Positions 41,731-48,801 of a stretch of DNA of 64,000 nucleotides are shown one piece after another (the first letter of the stretch is position 1; each line of letters begins with the position of its first letter). Under the pieces are notes generated by a model. It had not been told where the DNA came from and made no database searches. It worked only from the letters and a program-made list of their open reading frames with translations. Where the stretch lies: positions 62,001 through 126,000 of the forward strand of contig JAPLKA010000055.1 of assembly GCA_026388315.1 (NCBI GenBank), in the 5' to 3' direction. Position numbers and translations under genes: made by a program. This stretch comes from Pseudomonadota bacterium. Its GTDB lineage: Bacteria > Desulfobacterota > Syntrophorhabdia > Syntrophorhabdales > Syntrophorhabdaceae.

Positions 41731-41810
41731 AGGGGCTCACGTCGCCCCCTCCACGGGCAAAGCCCGCGGAGCCTCCCCTTCTCGCTCACAGCGTGAGCTA
41801 TTCAGGGGCT
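41731..41810. repeat. Right copy of the inverted repeat element
   Basis: Inverted relative to 41239-41300: GGGGCTCACGTCGCCCCCTCC, a central CGGGC-AAA-GCCCG hairpin, then GCCTCCCC and CTCGCTC. AGGGGCT occurs directly at both ends (41731 and 41804). The end touches the stop codon of the PAS gene. Confidence 0.7.
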
Positions 41811-42757
41811 TACACAGGGGATCGCGTTGTAATGTCGCGGGCAATCACAAGGAAGCCCGTTAATTTTTTACGGGAGTATAAGCGCGTTGCGAGGAATTCA
41901 ACGGTTATGTAACTGTTTGAATTTGTTTTTAATCTCACCACTACGGGTTGTATCATTTCCTTTCCTGAGCGTGCATTCTCGAGCAGCACCATAATATCCG
42001 GTACCTCATCAGGGTGCACAAGCGCGGTGCAATGCTGCCCGTGCCATTCATCCGTAGACCATCCTGAGATAACCCCAAAGGCGGGGTTTAAGGAGACGAT
42101 GATTCCCTCGCTATTGATGGTAGAAATAATATCTTTAGCGCCCGTAAAGACATTCCGGTAGCGTTCTTCTGATTCCTTCAGTGCCTCACTGCTTTTTTTT
42201 GTATGGGTGATATCAGCGGTAACGTGGATAACGCCGGTAATTTTTCCCGCGTTATTTTTCAGCGGATTTAACGATACCTTAAACCAGTTGATATTTTTCG
42301 ACAGGACTGCTGTCTCTCTTTTTCTGGATTTGTACATGCGCAAAAAAGGACAGCCATCAGCGGGTCTCGTTGCGCCATGAAAGAGTTCATAGCATTTTTT
42401 TCCAACGATTTTTTTATAATCTTCCTTGAGCAGCCTTGTTGCGGCCTGGTTGCAGCGGATGATGGTCTGATCTATATCCATGAGCCAGATGGCATCCTGA
42501 ACTGCGTCGAGGGTGTCACGCCATTCTCTTGCTATGGACCTGGACGTTTCCTCTGCCTGCATTCTCTGTGATATTTCCTGATTAAGCTGTCTGTTTATGA
42601 TTCTTATTTCTGCCAGCCGTTCATCCACGAGTTTTTCAAGGCGCTCGTGTGCCCGGTGATTGTGCAATGTTTCGGGTTTTTCGTCCGTATGAGCTTGTTG
42701 CTGTATTTCCCCGAATTCTTCTAAAAGTTTTTCTCGTATCTTTTCTTCCTCCTGCAT
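41810..42757 (-). CDS. PAS-PAS sensor protein without output domain
   Basis: A 315-aa cytoplasmic protein. A coiled coil (1-75) is followed by PAS 1 (about 78-190, with KCYELFHGATRPADGCPF) and PAS 2 (about 200-312, ending VIARDIT). The sequence then stops abruptly with TRSPV, right where the repeat element begins. PAS chains of this kind normally continue into a kinase or GGDEF domain. The absence of output and the element at the stop codon suggest truncation, although a stand-alone sensor is possible. Confidence 0.75.
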   Translation of the reverse strand: MQEEEKIREKLLEEFGEIQQQAHTDEKPETLHNHRAHERLEKLVDERLAEIRIINRQLNQEISQRMQAEETSRSIAREWRDTLDAVQDAIWLMDIDQTIIRCNQAATRLLKEDYKKIVGKKCYELFHGATRPADGCPFLRMYKSRKRETAVLSKNINWFKVSLNPLKNNAGKITGVIHVTADITHTKKSSEALKESEERYRNVFTGAKDIISTINSEGIIVSLNPAFGVISGWSTDEWHGQHCTALVHPDEVPDIMVLLENARSGKEMIQPVVVRLKTNSNSYITVEFLATRLYSRKKLTGFLVIARDITTRSPV

Positions 42758-42808
42758 CTACATCTCCCGCATTTTTAACCATAAATGTATTGTTAATTTA
42801 ATGTATTG

Positions 42809-43366
42809 TCAAATCTTATTGAAGACCATGGAGCTGGCAACTTCACGGACCTTTTCTTTGTCATACAACAATTCAACCAGTTTCAGCGCGAACTCTATTG
42901 CGGTTCCAGCGCCTCTGCTTGTAATACAGTTGCCGTCAACAACAACGGCATTCTCAACGGAATCTTTAATATCCAGTTCATGCACAAATCCGGGATTGCA
43001 AGTGGCCTGCCTTCCATCAAGGAGTCCATGGGGCTTAAAAACGACCGCAGGGGCTGAACAAATGGCGGCATAGAGTCTTCCTTCCTGTTGCTGGTGTTTT
43101 AACATAACTGTCAGTTCTTCGGAATCCCGCAATTTTTCTGCTCCCGGCATACCACCTGGCAATGCAATAAGGTCATAGTTCTCATTTATACAACTGCCGA
43201 TTGGTTTGTCTACAATGAGTTTTATTCCCCGCGAGCATGTCACCTGAAACTTATTTACCGATGCCACAGTAACATCTGCACCGGCGCGCCGTAAAACATT
43301 GGTTATGGTTATTGCCTCCAGTTCTTCAGTGCCATCTGCAACGGGTACCAATACCTTCTTTTCCAT
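42809..43366 (-). CDS. DJ-1/PfpI family protein (YajL/ThiJ-like)
   Basis: A 185-aa protein with the DJ-1 fold: MEKKVLVPVADGTEELEAIT start, conserved Glu in that loop, ALPGGMPGAEKLRDS, and nucleophile-elbow Cys in AAICSAPAV (about residue 99). The family includes protein/DNA deglycases and stress chaperones. It lies just downstream of the PerR/rubredoxin genes on the same strand. Confidence 0.9.
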   Translation of the reverse strand: MEKKVLVPVADGTEELEAITITNVLRRAGADVTVASVNKFQVTCSRGIKLIVDKPIGSCINENYDLIALPGGMPGAEKLRDSEELTVMLKHQQQEGRLYAAICSAPAVVFKPHGLLDGRQATCNPGFVHELDIKDSVENAVVVDGNCITSRGAGTAIEFALKLVELLYDKEKVREVASSMVFNKI

Positions 43367-43546
43367 TTCACCCTCCTATGCAAACCCATTTTATTATTCG
43401 ATGTTCCAAGTTTAACGTCCTCTGTTTTTACCCTTGAATCTTGAACACTGAACATCTAAACCGGTTTATTCATACTGAACCTGCAAGGTTTATTGTATCA
43501 TTATTTTAACCCTTATTTTAGAGTTTTCACACAAGGTTTGAGAGGG

Positions 43547-43572
43547 CCTCCCCCCGGGGTCGGGGGGAGGCA
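43547..43572. terminator. GC-rich perfect hairpin
   Basis: GCCTCCCCCCG (43547-43557) and CGGGGGGAGGC (43562-43572) form an 11-bp stem with a 4-base loop in the gap after the rubredoxin gene. It could end that transcript or be a palindromic repeat; C/G-rich segments continue to ~43600. Confidence 0.5.
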
Positions 43573-43627
43573 AACGGGGGTTGGGGAGGGGAAGGAGTTT
43601 GAAGACAGCCCTACAGTAGCGCTGTTT

Positions 43628-43765
43628 TTAAGAATTCGCTTTCTGGAATGCACTCTTTGGTGCATTACAGATAGGACAATGCCAATCTTCGGGAAGCTTT
43701 TCGAATTCTGACTTCTCAAGCTTTTCTTCATACTGATAACCACATACAGAACACATATAAACCAT
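43628..43765 (-). CDS. Rubredoxin (45 aa)
   Basis: A short protein with the two iron-binding knuckles of rubredoxin: C5-SV-C8-GY near the N-terminus and C30-PI-C33 followed by NAPKSAF. The RBS AAGGAGG lies just before ATG 43765. At 45 aa it is slightly shorter than typical (50-54). It lies 14 bp downstream of the Fur/PerR gene on the same strand, so it should be in its operon. It probably donates electrons to rubrerythrins or the flavodiiron protein in peroxide/oxygen detoxification. Confidence 0.88.
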   Translation of the reverse strand: MVYMCSVCGYQYEEKLEKSEFEKLPEDWHCPICNAPKSAFQKANS

Positions 43766-43779
43766 AACGACCTCCTTAT

Positions 43780-44199
43780 TTATGTCATATTTGGATCAAG
43801 CTTCTTATTTTCTTTGCATTTCGGACAAATGCCGTAAAAATCCACATGGTTGCCAACTATTTCATAACCACATTTTTCGTTTTCCTGTAAGTCAAGGGAG
43901 AAATAGGAAAAAACATCAATGATTTCTTTGCAGTTTAAGCAAATCAAATGGTGATGCGGCTCAGGATTTGGATCAAAACGCTTCTTATCGGAATCTATGC
44001 CGAGCTCCTTAACAACCCCTTTCTCTTTGAGGGTTTCCAGTGTATTGTAAACAGTGGCTATGGACATGGTTGGAAAATTTAATGCAATTGCCCTGAATAC
44101 ATCTGCTGCTGATGGATGAGAGGTGTTTCCATCAAGATAACCAAGGATTGCAAGCCGCTGTGGGGTTAACTTCATATCAATATCTTCGCGTTTAATCAT
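43780..44199 (-). CDS. Fur-family regulator, PerR-like
   Basis: A 139-aa Fur-fold repressor. The winged helix spans 1-80 (LTPQRLAILGYLDGNTSHPS, MSIATVYNTLETLKEKGVVK). The dimerisation/metal domain has PHHHLICLNCKEI and a second Cys pair GICPKC for structural zinc. The operon with rubredoxin suggests PerR-type peroxide sensing in an anaerobe, rather than iron uptake control. An AT-rich Fur-type box precedes the gene, so autoregulation is likely. Confidence 0.85.
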   Translation of the reverse strand: MIKREDIDMKLTPQRLAILGYLDGNTSHPSAADVFRAIALNFPTMSIATVYNTLETLKEKGVVKELGIDSDKKRFDPNPEPHHHLICLNCKEIIDVFSYFSLDLQENEKCGYEIVGNHVDFYGICPKCKENKKLDPNMT

Positions 44200-44227
44200 T
44201 TATCACCTGAGAACGTTATCTTTATGA

Positions 44228-44256
44228 GAATAATTATAATATAATAAAGATTATTG
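44228..44256 (-). promoter_or_regulatory. Putative Fur/PerR box
   Basis: An AT-rich imperfect palindrome (AATAAT...ATTATT around TATAATATAAT) resembles the TTATAATNATTATAA PerR consensus. It lies 29-57 bp upstream of the regulator's start. A consensus resemblance only. Confidence 0.45.
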
Positions 44257-44364
44257 TCAAGTAATATTTATTAATTAATAGGTATTTTTTGATTGCTTTT
44301 TTATAGACTATATGTGCCCAATTTGATAATTTTTTGTCGGTTTGGTGCCAATTATTCAAACTTT

Positions 44365-44394
44365 CCTGCCTGTGCCTTGGCCGAGGCAGACAGG
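44365..44394. repeat. 30-bp hairpin repeat, copy 1
   Basis: CCTGCCTGTGCC, 8-base centre TTGGCCGA, GGCAGACAGG. The same arms with a different 8-base centre occur at 56620-56649. Confidence 0.7.
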
Positions 44395-44440
44395 TGTAAT
44401 TTGGAAGATTGATGATTGGTTATTTAAAATGGAGGATGTC

Positions 44441-45433
44441 ATGAGAGCGTTTAAGTGGATGGTGATAACGTTGTTTTTTGTATGCTTTATTTACTCAGGT
44501 GTCATCTGGTCTCAAGAAATAAAATTAGGGGTTGTCACAAGACCGGGAGCTGCCCAGAACATCTGTGCGGATAAATTCAAAGAACTTCTTGAAAGCCGTT
44601 CCGCCTATAAAGTGAAAATCTATGATAGCGGATCTCTCGGTACTGAAGTGAAAATCCTTAAACAGATTCAGGCGAACAAGGTTCACATGGGGATTATTAC
44701 ATCGGGCCCTTTTGATCAATTTCTTCCTGAAGTGCGTGTCATCGATTACCCGTACCTGTTTAAAAGCTATGAACAGGTTGACAGCGTACTTGAAGGTCCT
44801 CTGGGGAAAGAGCTTTTGAAGACGCTGGAGAAGGCGGGATTCAAGGGGCTGGCCTTTTCAGAGAACGGTTTCCGGCATCTCACGAACAGTAAAAGGACTG
44901 TTTACAGTGTTGTGGATGTGACGGGTCTCAGGATTCGTGTCATGGAGTCTGCACTGCACAAGGCATTATGGCAGTTATTCGGAGCCGACCCGGTACCTAT
45001 AGGAGATCTTAATGAGCTGGTAAAGGATTTGCAATCGGGAGCCGTGGATGGTCAGGAGAATCCCCTTTCAGCTATCTGGCTGGATGATTTCTACAAGGGA
45101 CAAAAATATCTTTCTCTTACAGGACATGTCTACTCTTCGCATATCGGTGTGGCTGGCCTCAAATGGTACCAGGACTTGCCCGAAAAAGACCAGAAGCTTA
45201 TTCGGCAGAGCATGGAGGAGGCTGCCCGTTACGAGAGGCGGTGGAGCCGTGAGAATTCCGCAAATTTTCTTGCAAAAATAAAGGCAGCCGGAATAATTGT
45301 GGATGAAAAACCTGATGTTACTTCTTTCCGTAATAAGGCATCGCAGATGGAAGAAAATAAAATTTTCAGGGGAAAAGAGGTACAGGCGCTCCTTCAAAAA
45401 TTCCTGAAGGCCACGGCAGGCGCTGAAAAATAA
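44441..45433 (+). CDS. TRAP transporter solute-binding protein, DctP family
   Basis: The start is ATG 44441, because the upstream in-frame ATG overlaps the GGAGG ribosome-binding site. The ~330-aa periplasmic receptor has a signal peptide (WMVITLFFVCFIYSGVIWS) and the DctP/TAXI-unrelated fold. Diagnostic motifs are GLRIRVMES (the conserved Arg that binds the substrate carboxylate), DGQENPLS and LTGHVYS. No DctQ/DctM permease is adjacent, so it is an orphan receptor that may use a permease elsewhere. Confidence 0.88.
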   Translation: MRAFKWMVITLFFVCFIYSGVIWSQEIKLGVVTRPGAAQNICADKFKELLESRSAYKVKIYDSGSLGTEVKILKQIQANKVHMGIITSGPFDQFLPEVRVIDYPYLFKSYEQVDSVLEGPLGKELLKTLEKAGFKGLAFSENGFRHLTNSKRTVYSVVDVTGLRIRVMESALHKALWQLFGADPVPIGDLNELVKDLQSGAVDGQENPLSAIWLDDFYKGQKYLSLTGHVYSSHIGVAGLKWYQDLPEKDQKLIRQSMEEAARYERRWSRENSANFLAKIKAAGIIVDEKPDVTSFRNKASQMEENKIFRGKEVQALLQKFLKATAGAEK

Positions 45434-45457
45434 GGATTATCAGTAAAGAAACTATTA

Positions 45458-46540
45458 TCAGTTCCAGTCTGTGAGCATGACACCAATACCTATGCGGTTC
45501 GCATTTGCGTTATAATCGAGCAGGCTTTCCCCGTAGCCGTTAAAATACTGGACATAGCCGCTGACCCGGTCGCTTTTTGCGTAAGGAAAGGGGAAGCTCC
45601 AATCAAGCTGAACAGCGTTCCTGTTCTCATTGATCCTTAGATTATTGCGAAACATTGCGCTGAACCTGTGCTTTTTCCAATAATATGTCCCCCATATCTC
45701 GCCGTATCCCATATATTTGTTAATATCAGGGTTATCATCATCGCTGGAGTTTTCCGGTATCCTGTACCATGTTTTCAGCAGCAGGTTGAAATCGTCCTTC
45801 TCGAATCCGAAATTTGCGACAATACGGTTCCAACTCCGGGATAGGGGTTGCGCACGGCCATTCGACTGGTGGTTTAACCCGACATTAATGATACGCCCCT
45901 TCAGACCGAGGATATCATAATCAGTGCGGAAGTTGAGGAGCAACTCGGGTTCATAATCAGTTTCACGGATTGGCGAGGAAAAGGCTGAATTGTAAAGCTG
46001 CCAGAAGGCAAGCTGGGTATAGCCGAACCAAAGGTCAACGTCTTTGTCCATGACATCTTCCCAGAGCTTTACCTTAAAACTTATTTGAAATTTCGCCTCG
46101 GTGTTTTGCGCCTTCGCATTCCGGTCAACATCCAGAATAGGGTCATTATTCAATGAGGAGTTATATGCGACCGGCAGGATATAGTTAGGGCGATGAATCC
46201 TGATAAGCTGGGCACTTTTCCGGCTTAAAGGATCTAACTCCCAGTGCTTTGACATAATTGAAGGTTTGGAATTATCCTGGGTTGTTTCAATTCTGGCGGT
46301 TTTTTCTGCGGGTGTTATCTCAGCATCGGTTGTTTTTAAAGGTATCGGCTGGGCGGTTGTCTTCATCGGGGTCTTCTGTCCGGCCAGATTATCGAAACAT
46401 TTCAACCGCTCGTTATTACTTTCTATTTTTGCACATTCAGCCATCCTGTCTACAATGTCGGTGGCCGCACAATTGTATGACGCTGACAGAACAGCGTGAA
46501 AGATAATCGCAGTTGATACTATTAATATTTTCATAAACAC
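45458..46540 (-). CDS. pldA: Outer-membrane phospholipase A (PldA/OMPLA)
   Basis: A 360-aa protein with a signal peptide and an N-terminal segment (ECAKIESNNERLKCFDNLAG) often found before OMPLA barrels. The 12-strand beta-barrel carries the catalytic set H224 and S226 in NHQSNGR, and N238 in SRSWNR. YTQLAFWQ and the late GYGESLLDYN strand are also characteristic. It hydrolyses phospholipids that reach the outer leaflet. Start ATG 46540 or 46534. It converges on the TRAP receptor gene. Confidence 0.92.
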   Translation of the reverse strand: MFMKILIVSTAIIFHAVLSASYNCAATDIVDRMAECAKIESNNERLKCFDNLAGQKTPMKTTAQPIPLKTTDAEITPAEKTARIETTQDNSKPSIMSKHWELDPLSRKSAQLIRIHRPNYILPVAYNSSLNNDPILDVDRNAKAQNTEAKFQISFKVKLWEDVMDKDVDLWFGYTQLAFWQLYNSAFSSPIRETDYEPELLLNFRTDYDILGLKGRIINVGLNHQSNGRAQPLSRSWNRIVANFGFEKDDFNLLLKTWYRIPENSSDDDNPDINKYMGYGEIWGTYYWKKHRFSAMFRNNLRINENRNAVQLDWSFPFPYAKSDRVSGYVQYFNGYGESLLDYNANANRIGIGVMLTDWN

Positions 46541-46685
46541 CCCCGGTTTTGATGATAAATAATCCGTTCAAAGCGTAAAATCAAGAAGAAAATGGTGACC
46601 ACGTTATATCCATCAGGAGAGATTATTTATGCCTTACCCCGGCAATATATAGTAAAATATGGTCAAAAAAAGGAGGATTGGATGT

Positions 46686-46787
46686 ATGGACGAAAGATTG
46701 ATAGAGGCCTTCCGGAAGATCAAGGGGGCATCTACCATCTGCATTTGGTTTTTTTATGCCTATCGACTACTGACTACTGATAACTGA
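46686..46787 (+). CDS. Possible small ORF ending in heptamer repeat
   Basis: ATG 46686 follows AAGGAGG and opens a 33-codon frame (MDERLIEAFRKIKGASTICI...). Its last ten codons and stop lie in, or next to, the 7-bp tract at 46767. It may be the 5' stub of a gene cut by the repeats. No family recognised. Confidence 0.25.
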   Translation: MDERLIEAFRKIKGASTICIWFFYAYRLLTTDN

Positions 46788-46794
46788 TTACTGG
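46767..46794. repeat. Heptamer tandem repeat
   Basis: CTACTGA x2, TAACTGA, TTACTGG: four 7-bp units directly before the stop of the rubrerythrin-like gene. Confidence 0.8.
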
Positions 46795-46800
46795 TTTTCG

Positions 46801-47325
46801 CTACCCTCCATCCATCGTATGATGCTCGGCCTTTATGAACCATGATGTAGGGTCGGTGAAATATTCTTCTGCATCTCGCAGTGAAAGGTAATGCTCATTT
46901 TCAATCATGGCGAGGAGCTCGAAAAATTCTTTCTCCCTTGGATTGGTGCTGGCATCTCTTAATTTTGCGTAAAATTGTGTTCCTTTTTCTTCAAAGTCTA
47001 CAGCGATTTTGACCGCTTCAAGGTCACCGGCATCGGCCTTTGCGGTTTTGTCGATGTTTTTGAATGTGTTGACAAGGATTTCTTTGATGTTTGTGTTTTT
47101 AACCGTGAGGGGAATGGTTTCGGGCCATTTGTCCTTTTTTTTCCATTTTTTATGGAGCTCTTTCAGACGTTCGTAGTGTTCGAGCTCTTCATCGGCTATC
47201 TGCTTGAACATGGCTTTGCCGAGAGGGTTCTTTGTCTGACCCGCATGTTTCAGGTAGAATTCACGTTCTTTCATCTCGTTATTGAGGGCTACTTCCAATG
47301 CATTTAGGCGTTCTTTTTCATCCAT
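46801..47325 (-). CDS. Rubrerythrin-like di-iron protein without rubredoxin domain
   Basis: A 174-aa ferritin-like four-helix bundle. Iron-ligand motifs are EMKEREFY (helix 1), EELEHYERL (helix 2), FEEKGTQFY (helix 3) and ENEHYLSL (helix 4), giving the E...ExxH pairs of the rubrerythrin domain. The C-terminal rubredoxin domain of classical rubrerythrin is absent. Likely a peroxide-reducing protein needing an external rubredoxin, such as the one at 43628-43765. Confidence 0.85.
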   Translation of the reverse strand: MDEKERLNALEVALNNEMKEREFYLKHAGQTKNPLGKAMFKQIADEELEHYERLKELHKKWKKKDKWPETIPLTVKNTNIKEILVNTFKNIDKTAKADAGDLEAVKIAVDFEEKGTQFYAKLRDASTNPREKEFFELLAMIENEHYLSLRDAEEYFTDPTSWFIKAEHHTMDGG

Positions 47326-47521
47326 GGATTGTTCTCCTTTCTAAAAAAAGTCTAACCAAACATATTTGAGATTTATGTTTGCAAATCCTAACTTTGTGCT
47401 TACAAAACTCATAATTCCGGCGCCCTTAAAACATAATGTTAAAGATGAATTCTCAGACATAAGCATTTTACAAGCTATTATTAAGTATAGTCAGTACATC
47501 GGGATTAATCAAGCCCGGTAA

Positions 47522-48778
47522 TCAACGAATGTCCTTATGGTACTCCTGCAAGGACTTGACGCCTGTATCTCCCTTTTGTTCGATGTATGCCTTAATCCCT
47601 TCTGCTGCTGCCTTGGCTGCCGCAGTTGTTGTTATATAGGGGATTTTATAATGTATTGCTGCCTTTCGGATATAGGAATCATCGTACATGCTGAACTTGC
47701 CGATGGGTGTGTTAATGATAAGCTGGATCTCTTTGTTGTGTATTGCGTCTACTATATGCGGTCTTCCTTCATGTATTTTTCTAATATGCAGTGCGGGAAC
47801 CCCGTTCTCCATGAGAAAATTCCTGGTACCCTCAGTAGCGACGATCTTGAACCCCAGCCCATGCAGAAGCCTTGCTGCGTCCAGAACGTAAACCTGATCC
47901 CTTGGTGATACCGTAATCAGGACAGTACCCTGTACCGGTAATTTCTGATTTGCTGCCTCCTGGGATTTGAAGTAAGCAAGCCCGAAAGAGTCAGCAATAC
48001 CGAGCACCTCACCGGTAGATTTCATCTCAGGGCCTAACGTTGGGTCGACTTCGGGGAACATGTTGAAGGGAAAGACAGATTCTTTGATGCCCACGTGAGG
48101 ATACTCTTTATGGGTGAGATTCATATCCTTCAGTTTCCTGCCAAGCATACATTGTGTGGCAATACGTGCCATCTGAACTCCCGTTACCTTTGAGACTAAT
48201 GGGACAGTCCTGCTTGCCCTGGGGTTTGCCTCCAGTATATAAACGGTATCGTCGGCGATTGCGTACTGGATGTTCATAAGTCCCACAACTTTCAGTTCGA
48301 TAGCGATTCTCCGTGTATATTCATTTATAGTGGCAATATGTTTTTCCGGGATTGTCTTGGGCGGAATTGAGCAGGCGCTGTCACCGGAGTGGATGCCTGC
48401 CAGTTCGATATGTTCCATGATGGAAGGGACAAAGGCGTCTTCTCCATCGGCAATGGCATCTGCCTCAACCTCTATGGCATTTTCAAGAAACTTATCGATG
48501 AGAATCGGCCGACCAGGTGATATATCAACCGCTTCGTTTATATATTTTGTGAGCGTTGTATCGTCATAGACGATTTCCATGCCTCTCCCGCCAAGGACAT
48601 AGGAGGGTCTCACGACGAGGGGATAACCAATCTCTTTTGCTACTTCCAGCGCCTCTTCAAGGGTCACTGCAGTGCCGCTTTCGGGTTGCGGGATGTCGAG
48701 CTTCTGAATTATGTATTTAAACCGTTTTCTGTCTTCGGCGAGATCGATACTTTCCGGAGAAGTACCGAGGATTTTCAC
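47522..48778 (-). CDS. carB: CarB C-terminal part (after frameshift)
   Basis: A 418-aa open frame corresponding to the C-terminal 40% of carbamoyl-phosphate synthase large subunit. It has the second ATP-grasp domain (ILGTSPESIDLAEDRKRF, PLVVRPSYVLGGRGMEIVYD, EANPRASRTVP) and the MGS-like allosteric domain (KIVATEGTRNFLMENG, INTPIG). It is out of frame with the N-terminal part because of an 11-bp duplication at 48830-48851. With that removed, both parts form a 1069-aa CarB of normal length. The enzyme supplies carbamoyl phosphate for pyrimidines and arginine. Confidence 0.88.
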   Translation of the reverse strand: MKILGTSPESIDLAEDRKRFKYIIQKLDIPQPESGTAVTLEEALEVAKEIGYPLVVRPSYVLGGRGMEIVYDDTTLTKYINEAVDISPGRPILIDKFLENAIEVEADAIADGEDAFVPSIMEHIELAGIHSGDSACSIPPKTIPEKHIATINEYTRRIAIELKVVGLMNIQYAIADDTVYILEANPRASRTVPLVSKVTGVQMARIATQCMLGRKLKDMNLTHKEYPHVGIKESVFPFNMFPEVDPTLGPEMKSTGEVLGIADSFGLAYFKSQEAANQKLPVQGTVLITVSPRDQVYVLDAARLLHGLGFKIVATEGTRNFLMENGVPALHIRKIHEGRPHIVDAIHNKEIQLIINTPIGKFSMYDDSYIRKAAIHYKIPYITTTAAAKAAAEGIKAYIEQKGDTGVKSLQEYHKDIR

Positions 48779-48801
48779 GCCTGCCTCTTCCAGCTCCTTT
48801 T

